64,000 bases of DNA from positions 95,741 through 159,740 of the forward strand of contig CAUJCM010000003.1 in the NCBI GenBank assembly GCA_963169655.1. The letters run 5' to 3'. The notes under the pieces were generated by a model that saw nothing but the letters and a program-made list of their open reading frames with translations, was not told where the DNA came from and did not search any database. Shown here piece after piece: positions 19,508-31,408 of this stretch. Each line of letters begins with the position of its first letter. Position 1 is the first letter of the stretch. A program made the position numbers and the translations under genes. The stretch comes from Patescibacteria group bacterium (lineage in GTDB: Bacteria > Patescibacteriota > Gracilibacteria > UBA1369).

Positions 19508-20716
19508 ATGAATAAACCCCACACCCTTGACTTTTTAATAAGAGATCAAGTACTTCAAATTGCCCAAAATACTCCCCTACCTTGTTATGTCGTATCTAAA
19601 AGTGTACTTCAAAAATCAGGTCAAATGATGGTCGATGCAGCAAAAAAATTACCTTATGGATGTGAAGTTTCTTTTGCAGTTAAAGCCAACCCCAGACCTG
19701 AAATCGTTAAAATTTTCAATCAAATGAATATTGGCATTGATGCCAGTTCTTACTTCGAAGTTCTCTTAGCACTTTCAAGTGGAGTTGAAGGCAAAAATAT
19801 TTCACTGACAGCTCAAGAGTTTCCAGAAAATGATCAAGACTTAATTGATATTGTAAATCAAGGTATCCATATCAATGCCACCTCCCTACATCAACTTGAA
19901 AGATTTTGCACTTTATTCCCTGGAAAAAATATTGGAGTTAGGATTAACCCAGGTATTGGAAGTGGCTACAATAAAAGACTCTCTACGGGCGGAGTAGCTG
20001 CTAGTTTCGGTATTTGGTATGAATATATTCAAGAAGCTCTCGATATTGCAAATAGCCATAATTGCAAAATTACTTGTGTACACACTCATATAGGAACTGG
20101 AACAGATCCTCAAGAATGGCGAAATGCTTTACTCATTACTTTAAAACTAGCTGAAAATTTTCCAGATATTGAAAAAGTAAATATTGGAGGAGGTTTCAAA
20201 GCAAAATATATGGAAGATGACAAAGATGCAGATATGGATAAAATTATGGAAATTTTAGCTCAAGAATTAGAACTTTTTTATCAACAAAATCATAAAAAAT
20301 TAATTTTAAGAATTGAGCCAGGGAGACTTTTATCAGTACATGCAGGAAGTATTATTTCTAAAATTATTGATATAGTTGATACAGGGAAAAATGGCTATAC
20401 ATTTCTAAGGCTCAATACTGGTATGACAGAAATTATTCGTCCAGCAATGTATGGAGCTCAGCACCCTTTAGTAGTTGTACCTATCAAAGAAAACAACAAT
20501 GAAACTCAAGATTATATTGTTGTTGGACATTGTTGTGAAAGTTCTGACTGTCTAACCACTGCTAAAGGAAATCCTGAAGAAATAGAGCCACGACTTCTTA
20601 ATAAAGCTCAAATTGGAGATTTATTAGTAATAGAAAAAACAGGTGCATATTGTTATGGCATGTCGACAGTCGGTTATAATAGCTTTCCAGAAGCATCAGT
20701 TATTTTTGTGGATTAA
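19508..20716 (+). CDS. PLP-dependent ornithine/diaminopimelate-type decarboxylase (fold III)
   Basis: SFAVKANPRPEIVK, HTHIGTGTDPQEW, VNIGGGFKAKY, EPGRLLSVHAG, CCESSDCL, GAYCYGMSTVGYNSFP. Confidence 0.8.
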   Translation: MNKPHTLDFLIRDQVLQIAQNTPLPCYVVSKSVLQKSGQMMVDAAKKLPYGCEVSFAVKANPRPEIVKIFNQMNIGIDASSYFEVLLALSSGVEGKNISLTAQEFPENDQDLIDIVNQGIHINATSLHQLERFCTLFPGKNIGVRINPGIGSGYNKRLSTGGVAASFGIWYEYIQEALDIANSHNCKITCVHTHIGTGTDPQEWRNALLITLKLAENFPDIEKVNIGGGFKAKYMEDDKDADMDKIMEILAQELELFYQQNHKKLILRIEPGRLLSVHAGSIISKIIDIVDTGKNGYTFLRLNTGMTEIIRPAMYGAQHPLVVVPIKENNNETQDYIVVGHCCESSDCLTTAKGNPEEIEPRLLNKAQIGDLLVIEKTGAYCYGMSTVGYNSFPEASVIFVD

Positions 20717-20786
20717 GAAATTTTTCCTCCACTTAACATTTCAATTACTAAAGAGTAATCTTTATACAAATTTATAAACTTAAATT

Positions 20787-21356
20787 ATGTCAGACAAATT
20801 AAATATTTTAGTTTTACCAGGTAGTATCCGCACCAATTCACTTTGTGAAAAGTTAATTAACGCTTTTCGCACTTTAGCGCCTGAAGAAATTGAATTTAAT
20901 GTAGCAGATTTAAGTAAAATACCACTTTACAATCAAGATCTTGAATTGCCCGAACCAGATTTTTTAATTGAATTTAAGTCACATATCAAGCCAGCAGATG
21001 GAATTTTGATGATTACCCCAGAATATAACCGTTCAATTCCACCTGTTTTAAAAAATGCACTTGATTGGGCTTCAAGACCTTGGGCTCCTTATGAAGAAAG
21101 ATCTATGTTTGGGAAGCCAGCAGGAATTGCAACTTATACTCCTTATTCACTTGGAGGTTTTGGTTGCAATCATCATTTAAGACAAGTTTTAACATTTTTA
21201 AATATGCCAACAATGCAACAACCTGAATTTTATTTAGGTTTTGCTACAGAAAAATTTGATCAAGAAGGAAAACTAATTGATGATAGTACTAAAGAACATA
21301 TCATAAAATTTTGGAATAATTTTATTCCATTTATTAAAAAATTTAAAAATAATTAA
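20787..21356 (+). CDS. NADPH-dependent FMN reductase family protein
   Basis: LPGSIRTNSLCEKLI, ITPEYNRSIPPVLKNALDWASRP. Confidence 0.88.
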   Translation: MSDKLNILVLPGSIRTNSLCEKLINAFRTLAPEEIEFNVADLSKIPLYNQDLELPEPDFLIEFKSHIKPADGILMITPEYNRSIPPVLKNALDWASRPWAPYEERSMFGKPAGIATYTPYSLGGFGCNHHLRQVLTFLNMPTMQQPEFYLGFATEKFDQEGKLIDDSTKEHIIKFWNNFIPFIKKFKNN

Positions 21357-21399
21357 ATTAATATTTTCTTTTTAAATTAAGTATTGTGTTGTATAGTAT

Positions 21400-22380
21400 T
21401 TGTGTTTAAAAAATAAAAATAAAACAATGGCTTCAAAACCAAAAAATTTTCAAGATTATTTGAATAATGCTCCTCAAAAAACTCAAGCAAAATTAAAATT
21501 AATCAGAGAAATTATTTTAAAAAATGTTCCTACAGCAAGTGAAATTATTGAAAAGAATATTCCAGTTTATCAATGTGAAGGAAAAAAAGTTTGTGTAAAA
21601 GCTAAAGCTAAATCAGTAAGTATTTCACCAGTTGATAAAAAATTTATTAAAGAAAATAATAAAGAACTTAACCAACTTAAATTTACCAGTACAGAAGAAT
21701 TAGATTTTCCAATTAATCAACAATTGCCTCTTTCATTAATTAAAAAATATTTAAAATCTCACATGCCAAAACAAAAAAATATCAAAAAAGCTAAAATTAT
21801 AGATATAGCCCCAGAAGAGATTACTCAAAAACAAGAGAAGATTAAAGTTACACCTAAAAAGGTAAGTCTCAAAAAAAACCTTTCTCCTAAAAAAGCAGTT
21901 TCTAAGAAAACAAGTTTATCTCAAAAGAAAAAGTCTACAAAAACTAAACCTCAAAAATCTAAATCAGTTGATTCAAAAACAATCACTAAAAAAACTTCAT
22001 TATCAAAAAAATCCATTTCAAAAACACTTTCAAAAAATAAAACAAAAGCTAAAAAAACTACTTCTAAAATTAAAACTCCTACAAAAAAAATTCTCTCTTC
22101 TAAAAAAGTAACTTCCAAAAAATCAAAACCTCAAAAGACAGTAGCTAAAACAATTTCTTTCAAAAAAGTGGGCACAACAAAAAAAAATACTAAAAAAGTA
22201 GTAGTAAAAAAGTCTCCTATTAAAATTCCTCCTAAAAAAACTCCAAAGATCGCAGTTAAAAAGGTATCACAGGAAGTATCTCAAAAAAATTCTCAACCAA
22301 ATTCAGACACTAAATCTAATTCACTATCAGGAGTAGTCAAAAAAATTAAAAATATTTTTACTAAATCAAAAAAGAAATAA
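21400..22380 (+). CDS. DUF1801-like domain fused to a Lys-rich histone H1-like tail
   Basis: N-terminal DYLNNAPQKTQAKLKLIREIILKNVPTASEIIEKNIPVYQ; roughly 200-residue K/S/T/P-rich tail; TTG or internal ATG start. Confidence 0.65.
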   Translation: MCLKNKNKTMASKPKNFQDYLNNAPQKTQAKLKLIREIILKNVPTASEIIEKNIPVYQCEGKKVCVKAKAKSVSISPVDKKFIKENNKELNQLKFTSTEELDFPINQQLPLSLIKKYLKSHMPKQKNIKKAKIIDIAPEEITQKQEKIKVTPKKVSLKKNLSPKKAVSKKTSLSQKKKSTKTKPQKSKSVDSKTITKKTSLSKKSISKTLSKNKTKAKKTTSKIKTPTKKILSSKKVTSKKSKPQKTVAKTISFKKVGTTKKNTKKVVVKKSPIKIPPKKTPKIAVKKVSQEVSQKNSQPNSDTKSNSLSGVVKKIKNIFTKSKKK

Positions 22381-22412
22381 TTTTAAGCTCCTTTGAAAAA
22401 AATCACAAAAAT

Positions 22413-22446
22413 AAAAAAGGACAATCACTTCGACTGTCCTTTTTTT
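22413..22446. terminator. Bidirectional intrinsic terminator
   Basis: AAAAAAGGACA...TGTCCTTTTTTT between convergent genes. Confidence 0.8.
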
Positions 22447-22459
22447 CATTAACTTAAAA

Positions 22460-22906
22460 TTATTTTAAATTTTCATTTACAATCTTGTTAATCATCCCCC
22501 CATCCGCTAAACCCTTCAACTCTTTCATCACAAGCCCCATAGCTTTTCCCATTTCAGCTTTAGAAGAAATATTATTACTACTTAAAATTTCATTAATTTT
22601 TTTTCTGGCTTCTTCCTCACTAAGTTGTTCAGGTAAATATTTATTTAAAACTTTCATCTCAGCTTCTTCTTTTTCTGCCATTTCAATTTTTCCTCCATCT
22701 CTAAAAGCTTGGGCAGAATCTTTTCTTTGTTTGACTTCTTTTTGAATAATTTGAAGAACTGCTTCATCATTTGCTTCCTTTTTTTCTCCATCCACTTCCC
22801 ACTTCATAATTGCAGCTTTAAGCATAGATAAAGTACCCTTTTTGATTTCTTCTCTAGCTTTCATTGCTTCAATAAAATCTTTTTGAATTTGTTCTTTTAA
22901 TGACAT
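22460..22906 (-). CDS. yqeY: GatB/YqeY domain protein
   Basis: MSLKEQIQKDFIEAMKAREEIKKGTLSMLKAAI...YLPEQLSEEE...GKAMGLVMKELKGLADG. Confidence 0.9.
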   Translation of the reverse strand: MSLKEQIQKDFIEAMKAREEIKKGTLSMLKAAIMKWEVDGEKKEANDEAVLQIIQKEVKQRKDSAQAFRDGGKIEMAEKEEAEMKVLNKYLPEQLSEEEARKKINEILSSNNISSKAEMGKAMGLVMKELKGLADGGMINKIVNENLK

Positions 22907-22964
22907 ATATAAATTTTAAATTTTAAGTATTTTAATACTGACCTTTCTTTTCAACAAGAAATAA

Positions 22965-22990
22965 AAAATCCTACAAATTTGTAGGATTTT
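22965..22990 (-). terminator. Perfect 26-bp palindrome, likely terminator
   Basis: AAAATCCTACAAATTTGTAGGATTTT just downstream of the 23018..25810 stop. Confidence 0.75.
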
Positions 22991-23017
22991 AAAATAATAT
23001 GCACACAATTTTTTATT

Positions 23018-25810
23018 TTATGCTAAATCCCAGCCAGCATCTATTTCCTCTAATTCTTTATCTAAATCTGATTTTTTAACCACTGTATTTAATTTATGAT
23101 TAATATCTTGTTGTGTTGAAATTAAATCCCAGCCAGCATCTATTTTTTCTAATTCTTTGTTAATTAACTGGCTTGAGAAAGTTTTTTCTAAATTTTGATG
23201 ATTTCTCTTGTTTTCGTATTCCACAAAAATATTATCCCAGTTAGCATTTATCTCATTTAATTCTTGATCGTTTTGGTATTTTTTAGCAAAGATACTATTC
23301 CATTCACTATCAATTTCACTTGTATCAACTATTGAAAATTGATTAGATTTTGCCCCCATTTGAACAGTATTCTTTTCAATTTGTCCAAGTCTATTATCTT
23401 GAGTTACAGAATCAGAGTCAGAGGGTACTATATTGTTATTCTGCAATACTGATTTATCCACACTAGCTAAAACTTTATCAAAATGATCATTAATATTTTT
23501 ATTTTCAAAAATATCAAAAACTAATTCTTGAATAATATGATATTTACCATTTTCTTTTTTAACTTTTACTTTATTACCAGTAAATTTAGCTTGGAACATA
23601 TTTCCATTTACAAAATTTTGGACTGATTCTTGCTGATTATCACTCATATCAATTCCAAGCTCACTACTATCTTCTAATATCTGTTTTGCAAATTGATAAG
23701 ACTTTGGATATTCACTTTTAGTAAGATTTTTATTTACCCAACCTTTTTGCTGAGCAATTTTTACTGTTCTATATAAATTTCTCATTTTTAAATCTTGCAT
23801 ACTTTCAGCCATTTTTTCAGGTGTACCAAAATGTTCATTATAAAATACAGATAATGCAAGATTTATTTGTCTTTGTAATTGATCTAATTGTTTAACTTGC
23901 TCTGCATTAGCGAGTCCTCTGAAAGAACCAATCATTGTGTCAATTACTGATTTATTACTTAAATTAAATTCTCCTTGATTAATGATTTTCTGAACTATTG
24001 GACTTTTAGAAGTTTTAATAACAGAAGCAAAATCTCTTTCTTCCTTTTTAGCTTCTTCAACTGGTACTCTGTCTTTATCATTTAACTCTTCAACTTCATC
24101 AGTATTTTTTCGAGTCTCTATATTTTTTTCTACAATCTTAGGCATATTTTTAACTTCTTTTTCATTATTTTTTACTGAATTTTCAGTAGTATCATCAGTA
24201 ATTTTTTGATTTTCTGTATTTTGACTAGCTCCATGTAAAGCAAGACCTCCAAGAAGAAGACTACCAGCCATGACTAACCCTTTCCAATGTTTTTTAGCTT
24301 TGGCTTTAGTTTTATCCCAAAAACTTACTTTTTGAGATTCAGTTTCAGTTTTCTCTATTAATTCTAAAGAAGAATCTTGTTTATATCGGTAGGCATTATT
24401 TTTTGAAATAATATCTACATTTGCTTTATTACTAATAACAATATTACCTAAATTTTCAGTTGTCCTTTTTATTAATTTCTCAGAAGGCATTAAAAATGTT
24501 CTAGAAATTTCTTGTTTTTCAACTGTCTGTTGTTGTCTACTGACATCAGTAGACATTTGGCTATCCACATCTGATTTTTCTGCTTGTTCTTCTATATTTT
24601 TAAATTGGATTTGAGTATCAGTCTTCTTAATTTCTTGTTGATTTAATTTTTCTGGGGTTTCTTCAGACACTAGTGATTCTACTAATTCTCTTGTTGGTAT
24701 TGTTAAGTTATTAATTTTTTCCTTAGAGGCTTCTTCATCATCTGATACACTGAATAAGCCTGTTAAATCAGGTAATTTAGCTTTTGGTAATATACTGATT
24801 TCTTGAGAAATTCTATCTGAGTTTTCTAATACTTCTTTTTCTTGTTCACTTAAATCTGAGGGAATAACACCACCAATCGGCTTTGGCATTACACCAGGAT
24901 ACATTAAAGTTGGTCTTTTTATAGTTTCTGCTACTGGAACAATTTCTTCTTTAAATTCTTGAAATGAAGGTAATTTATTATCTTTAAAATTTGATAAGCT
25001 AAACACATTTTCTGCGCCAGCTCTAATTTCTTCTTCTGATTGAGGAATAAAAGGTTTTGGAATAATAGTAGGAATTTTTGATTTTATTTCTCCTTCCTTT
25101 TCATTTTCTCCTTCCTCTTCACCCAATCCACTAATTGTTGGAACTCTTTTTCTTGGCTTCATATGCTCAAGATAAGGTCTACCGATAGTCAATACTTCAA
25201 CAATATTTTCAAAAACTTCCTTATTTTTTAAAACTGCCATTTCTCTAATTTTTGGAGCTAATTCTAGTTGAAGTGTCTTTCCCAATGCATACAAAGATTC
25301 ATAACTTTCAATATGTTCATATAACATTTTAGCAATATCTCTTTGAGTTATATCTATTTTTAACTCTTTTAATCTATGATCATCTAAATGATTAATTAAA
25401 AAACTGAAAGCCTCAGTAAAAGATTCTAAAAGGGATTTAGTTATAGTAGGCGAAATTTTATGCCTCTCTTCTTTAATAGCGATATCTAATGCTTGTATAG
25501 TATTTTTTAAATTATCAGCTTGTTTTTGATTATTATCTTTTTCAATATCTTCAATTTGAAGCTGTAAATCAGCTTTCCTTTTTAATAAATGTAAATAAAG
25601 ATGAGAAATCTTAGCTAATTTTTCTTCAATTTCTTCATCTAAATTAAATAAAACATTCTTAACCCCATAAACTAGATGAGAAGTATGTTTAAGTTTGAAT
25701 AAAGCTTTTTTAGTGTTTTCTAATTTTTCAAATGAATTAATTAGAGAGATTTGTTGGGATCTTTCACTTTTTGGGGCTTCAAAAGGTGTGTTCTTTGTAT
25801 CTTTTAACAT
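23018..25810 (-). CDS. Uncharacterised single-TM protein with repeated C-terminal EIDAGWD-type motifs
   Basis: Charged coiled-coil N-terminus, internal TM HWKGLVMAGSLLLGGLALHGA, four C-terminal motifs. Confidence 0.75.
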   Translation of the reverse strand: MLKDTKNTPFEAPKSERSQQISLINSFEKLENTKKALFKLKHTSHLVYGVKNVLFNLDEEIEEKLAKISHLYLHLLKRKADLQLQIEDIEKDNNQKQADNLKNTIQALDIAIKEERHKISPTITKSLLESFTEAFSFLINHLDDHRLKELKIDITQRDIAKMLYEHIESYESLYALGKTLQLELAPKIREMAVLKNKEVFENIVEVLTIGRPYLEHMKPRKRVPTISGLGEEEGENEKEGEIKSKIPTIIPKPFIPQSEEEIRAGAENVFSLSNFKDNKLPSFQEFKEEIVPVAETIKRPTLMYPGVMPKPIGGVIPSDLSEQEKEVLENSDRISQEISILPKAKLPDLTGLFSVSDDEEASKEKINNLTIPTRELVESLVSEETPEKLNQQEIKKTDTQIQFKNIEEQAEKSDVDSQMSTDVSRQQQTVEKQEISRTFLMPSEKLIKRTTENLGNIVISNKANVDIISKNNAYRYKQDSSLELIEKTETESQKVSFWDKTKAKAKKHWKGLVMAGSLLLGGLALHGASQNTENQKITDDTTENSVKNNEKEVKNMPKIVEKNIETRKNTDEVEELNDKDRVPVEEAKKEERDFASVIKTSKSPIVQKIINQGEFNLSNKSVIDTMIGSFRGLANAEQVKQLDQLQRQINLALSVFYNEHFGTPEKMAESMQDLKMRNLYRTVKIAQQKGWVNKNLTKSEYPKSYQFAKQILEDSSELGIDMSDNQQESVQNFVNGNMFQAKFTGNKVKVKKENGKYHIIQELVFDIFENKNINDHFDKVLASVDKSVLQNNNIVPSDSDSVTQDNRLGQIEKNTVQMGAKSNQFSIVDTSEIDSEWNSIFAKKYQNDQELNEINANWDNIFVEYENKRNHQNLEKTFSSQLINKELEKIDAGWDLISTQQDINHKLNTVVKKSDLDKELEEIDAGWDLA

Positions 25811-25964
25811 AAAAATTTAATTAATTTTTACTGAAAGATGTTATTAAAACACTTTTCTAATAAAAAATCAAGTCATTAATTCATTCACTAATATAATAGG
25901 AATTTACTTGATTCTATCAAGTGTAATTCTCCCATGAATAAAAAATTACTAAAAACTCTTAGAT

Positions 25965-26384
25965 TTATTTATCTTTTCTATATTTAGAAATTTCTGCCAG
26001 CCTCTCTCTCATCATCATCAATCTCAATTCTTCTTTAAATTTATCAGCAGAAACTTGATCAGTAGCATTCGCAAGGCTTTCTTTTGCTTTTTCTTTAGCA
26101 ACTTGAACTTGTTCTAAAGCAATCTCATCAATATTTTCAGCAGTATCTGCAAGTATTGTCACACGTCCATTTGGAGCAACTTCCAAAAATCCTCCAGCAA
26201 CAAAAATAACTTCTTCTTCATCTTTATCATTAGTTATTCTAAGACCTCCAATATCTAATTTAGTAATCATTTCTCTATGCCCAGTTAAAATACCCATTTC
26301 TCCATTAATAGTTGGGGCAACAAGAGATGATATATCTCCTTCAAAAATAGTTTTTTCGGCTGTGACAATACTTAATTTATACAT
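25965..26384 (-). CDS. atpC: ATP synthase epsilon subunit
   Basis: MYKLSIVTAEKTIFEGDISSLVAPTINGEMGILTGHREMIT; operon position. Confidence 0.93.
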   Translation of the reverse strand: MYKLSIVTAEKTIFEGDISSLVAPTINGEMGILTGHREMITKLDIGGLRITNDKDEEEVIFVAGGFLEVAPNGRVTILADTAENIDEIALEQVQVAKEKAKESLANATDQVSADKFKEELRLMMMRERLAEISKYRKDK

Positions 26385-26398
26385 GTATCAATAAATTA

Positions 26399-27817
<1,419 letters not shown>

Positions 27818-27840
27818 CTATTTAATTATTATTAATATAT

Positions 27841-28716
27841 TTATTGTGAAGATCCACCCACAATCTCTAAAATTTGTGTAGTAATCTTTCCTTGACGAGT
27901 CTTGTTATATTCAAGAGTTAAATTAGAAACAATTTCTTTAGCATTATCAGAAGCTTTGTGCATTGCCATCATTCTTGCAGAATGTTCTGAAGCAGCAGAT
28001 TCTAAAACTGCTTGATAAACTTTTGTATTAACTAGTCTTTCAAGCATCTCATTTAAAAGTAAATTTTTATCACCTTCAAAAATATAATCACCTTTCTTTT
28101 GGCTTTCCGCATTAATTTCTGCATCTACTGGTAACAGTTTTTTCATTACAGGTTTTTGTGTAGCAGTAGAATAAAAATAGTTATAAATCAAATATACTTC
28201 ATCTAAACCACCATTAATAAATTCTTCTTTAACTATTTTTGCTATACCTAAAATATCTGTAAAGCTTGTTGAGTTTCCCATCCCAGAAAATTCACCACTA
28301 ACTGCTAAATTTACTCTTTGAAAAGTTTGATTAATCCTTTTTCCAACAGCCACAACAGTCCTTTTTTCAACTTTGTCAGTAGAAAAAATTTCAAATGCCA
28401 TTTTTGCAATATTAGAATTAAAGGCTCCGCAAAGCCCTCTATCCGCACTAATTACAATATAACCAATTTTCTTTTCACTTTCCTTTTTATCACTATTTCG
28501 TAGATATATATTCTTCAGGCTTTGCTCTTCTGAATTAATTGCAATTAATAAATTAGAAATCATCTCATTTAGTTTGTCTAAATAAGGACGGCCAGCTAAG
28601 GCAGCTACTTGAGCCTTTTTCATTTTAGCTGCAGCCACCATTTCCATAGCTCTAGCAATTTTTTGCGTAGATTTAATAGACTTAATCCTTAATTTTAAAT
28701 CTCTAAGTGATGCCAT
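27841..28716 (-). CDS. atpG: ATP synthase gamma subunit
   Basis: MASLRDLKLRIKSIKSTQKIARAMEMVAAAKMKKAQ; SDRGLCGAFN. Confidence 0.97.
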   Translation of the reverse strand: MASLRDLKLRIKSIKSTQKIARAMEMVAAAKMKKAQVAALAGRPYLDKLNEMISNLLIAINSEEQSLKNIYLRNSDKKESEKKIGYIVISADRGLCGAFNSNIAKMAFEIFSTDKVEKRTVVAVGKRINQTFQRVNLAVSGEFSGMGNSTSFTDILGIAKIVKEEFINGGLDEVYLIYNYFYSTATQKPVMKKLLPVDAEINAESQKKGDYIFEGDKNLLLNEMLERLVNTKVYQAVLESAASEHSARMMAMHKASDNAKEIVSNLTLEYNKTRQGKITTQILEIVGGSSQ

Positions 28717-28719
28717 TTA

Positions 28720-30237
28720 TTAATTTTTAGCAGATAACCAAATAGTTTTATAATTTTCAATTGTCTCTTTTAATTCTTTTTCAATTTCTGGAGTAAATTT
28801 ATTTGCACTAGTTAAGACTTCTTGGAAGTCTTTTTTCTTATCATCCATATAAGTGTATAGTTTTTCTTCAAATTCACTAATATCTTTAATTTCAATATCA
28901 TCCAAAAGTCCAGTATTTAAAGCATATACAATAGCAATTTGTTTAGACACAGAAAGTGGTCGATATTGAGGTTGTTTTAACACTTCAACAGCTCTTTGTC
29001 CTCTTTCCAATTGAGCTTTTGTTTGAGCATCCAAATCAGATCCTACTTGTGCAAAAGCTTCAAGTTCACGAAACTTTGCCAAACTTAAACGCAAATTACC
29101 AGCTACCTTTTTCATCACTGGTACTTGAGCAGAACCGCCTACACGAGAAACTGAAATACCGGCATTTACAGCAGGTCTTTTACCAGCATAAAAAAGTTCT
29201 GATTCCAAGAAAATTTGTCCATCAGTGATAGAAATCACATTTGTTGGAATATAAGCAGAAACATCATTAGCTTGAGTTTCAATAACTGGTAATGCTGTAA
29301 TGGATCCACCTCCAATTGCATCTGAAAGTCTTGATGCTCTTTCAAGTAAACGAGAGTGTAAATAGAATACATCTCCAGGATAGGCTTCACGTCCAGGTGG
29401 TCTTCTAAGAAGTAATGAAACTTCACGATAAGCCCAAGCATGTTTTGATAAATCATCATACACAATCAAAGCATCTTTTCCTTCATACATAAAATATTCA
29501 GCCATAGCGCAACCAGTATAAGGAGCAATAAAATTCATAGCAGCAGGATCAGAAGCTCCAGCTACAACCACAGTTGTATAGTCCATTGCGCCAGCTTCTT
29601 TTAATTTATTTACTACTGTTGCAACTGTTGATTGTTTTTGTCCAATAGCAACATAAAAACAATGAACATTTTGTCCTTTTTGATTGATAATAGTATCAAC
29701 AGCAATAGCAGTTTTACCAATTTGTCTATCACCAATGATTAATTCTCTTTGTCCACGTCCAATAGGAATCATTGTATCAATGGCTTTAATTCCAGTTTGT
29801 AGAGGGGTAGAAACAGATTTTCTATTAATTACACCTTCAGCTTTATGCTCAATTGGCCTAAACTTATCAGTATTTATTGGTCCTTTTCCGTCAACTGGTT
29901 GACCAAGTGCATTTACAACTCTTCCAGTAAGTTCTGTCCCAACAGGAACTTCCATAATTCTACCAGTACTTTTAACTAAATCACCTTCTTTAATAGTTTT
30001 TCCATCTGAAAATAAAATACAACCAACAACACCTTGTTCTAAGTTAATAGCCATACCAAAACTTCCATCAGGCATTTCAACCATTTCTCCCATTTTAATC
30101 CCACTAAGTCCATTGACTTGAACAACTCCATCACCCACTAAAGCAACTCTACCAGTATCAATAGAATCTGGCTTAAAATTCAAATTTTCAAGTTGTTCCT
30201 GAAAATTACTAGTGATTTTTTTAACATCTAATTTCAT
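28720..30237 (-). CDS. atpA: ATP synthase subunit alpha
   Basis: [18 protein letters not shown], full-length alpha sequence. Confidence 0.98.
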   Translation of the reverse strand: MKLDVKKITSNFQEQLENLNFKPDSIDTGRVALVGDGVVQVNGLSGIKMGEMVEMPDGSFGMAINLEQGVVGCILFSDGKTIKEGDLVKSTGRIMEVPVGTELTGRVVNALGQPVDGKGPINTDKFRPIEHKAEGVINRKSVSTPLQTGIKAIDTMIPIGRGQRELIIGDRQIGKTAIAVDTIINQKGQNVHCFYVAIGQKQSTVATVVNKLKEAGAMDYTTVVVAGASDPAAMNFIAPYTGCAMAEYFMYEGKDALIVYDDLSKHAWAYREVSLLLRRPPGREAYPGDVFYLHSRLLERASRLSDAIGGGSITALPVIETQANDVSAYIPTNVISITDGQIFLESELFYAGKRPAVNAGISVSRVGGSAQVPVMKKVAGNLRLSLAKFRELEAFAQVGSDLDAQTKAQLERGQRAVEVLKQPQYRPLSVSKQIAIVYALNTGLLDDIEIKDISEFEEKLYTYMDDKKKDFQEVLTSANKFTPEIEKELKETIENYKTIWLSAKN

Positions 30238-30240
30238 AAT

Positions 30241-30780
30241 TTATTGATAACTAATTATTTCTTTTCTTAATTTATTTAGCTTAGCGCTAAGTGAGTGATC
30301 AGTTAGAATATCATTCTCAAAAATTTGCATACCTCCAATTAAAGAATTGTCAGTATTAAACTTAATATATATTTTTTGCTTCTTATTACTTTCAATCTTA
30401 GAAGTAATTTCCTTTATTAATTTTTCATCAAGTTTATTGGCTGTAATAATTTCAAAGTTAGCAATATTTTCTTCTTTAAAATAAATATATTGATAATACT
30501 TACTTATAACTGGTAACTCATTTAAACAGTTTGACGCAACCAACATTACCCACAGATTTTTTAAAATATTGTTTAAACTCTTACCAAAAGTATCTTCGGT
30601 TAATTTATCCAATTGGTCATTACTTAACGCTGATTGACTTGACCAGTTATTAATAAAACTTTGATCATTAAATAACTCTAGCAAACCATTTAATTGTTCA
30701 AAAACTTCTTCAGTTTGCTTGTTTTTTAAAGCTACTTGATATAGTGATTTAGCTAATTTTAATGATATTTTATGATTCAT
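30241..30780 (-). CDS. atpH: ATP synthase delta subunit
   Basis: KLAKSLYQVALKNKQTEEV...C-terminal IGGMQIFENDILTDHSLSAKLNKLRKEI; operon position. Confidence 0.9.
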   Translation of the reverse strand: MNHKISLKLAKSLYQVALKNKQTEEVFEQLNGLLELFNDQSFINNWSSQSALSNDQLDKLTEDTFGKSLNNILKNLWVMLVASNCLNELPVISKYYQYIYFKEENIANFEIITANKLDEKLIKEITSKIESNKKQKIYIKFNTDNSLIGGMQIFENDILTDHSLSAKLNKLRKEIISYQ

Positions 30781-30783
30781 TTA

Positions 30784-31401
30784 TTATTTTAAATAAGCCT
30801 CAATAGCTTCATTTACTAATTTTTCATCACGATCTTTATCCAATTTTTCCTTAAGTAATTTTTCAGTAACTTGAATAATCAAATTAGTAGCTTCATTTTT
30901 AAGTTCAGAGAAAGCTTTTGACCTTTCATTATCTAAAGCAACTTGTCCTGCATTAATAATTTGTTGAGCCTCACTTTGAGCTTTTTCAATTATTTCTCCT
31001 CTTACTTGTTCTCCACTACTTCGACTTTCTTCAATTAAAGCCTGCCCTTCAGCTCTAGCTTCTTTTAACATTTTAGTTCTTGTAGCTTCTGATTCTTGAA
31101 GTAAAACTTCAGCTTGTTCTGCATTGGCTACACCATCAGCAATTTTCTTTTGTCTTTCATCTAAAAGTTTTACTAAAGGTTTAAATAAAATTTGATTTAA
31201 AATTACTAAAAGAATTATAAAGTTTAAGATTTGAAAACCAATAACTCCATAGTCTAAAGTTAAACCTTCTGAATGTTCTTCAGTTTCAATAGTATGCTCA
31301 GTACTAGTAATTAATTCATTTTGACCTTCCAAACTATTTTCATCAATAGAAATCGTATTCACTTCCTGAGCTTGAGCTATTTTAATTAACTCTAAATTCA
31401 T
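30784..31401 (-). CDS. atpF: ATP synthase subunit b with extended N-terminus
   Basis: GFQILNFIILLVILNQILFKPLVKLLDERQKKIADGVANAEQA. Confidence 0.93.
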   Translation of the reverse strand: MNLELIKIAQAQEVNTISIDENSLEGQNELITSTEHTIETEEHSEGLTLDYGVIGFQILNFIILLVILNQILFKPLVKLLDERQKKIADGVANAEQAEVLLQESEATRTKMLKEARAEGQALIEESRSSGEQVRGEIIEKAQSEAQQIINAGQVALDNERSKAFSELKNEATNLIIQVTEKLLKEKLDKDRDEKLVNEAIEAYLK

Positions 31402-31408
31402 TTTTTAA

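Noticed and set aside
25906-25922. ACTTGAT/ATCAAGT hairpin after atpC as terminator
   Set aside because: Stem is perfect but lacks a clear downstream T tract on the minus strand; not called.
28956-29902. ORFs overlapping atpA in other frames
   Set aside because: Alternate-frame artefacts inside a strongly conserved gene.
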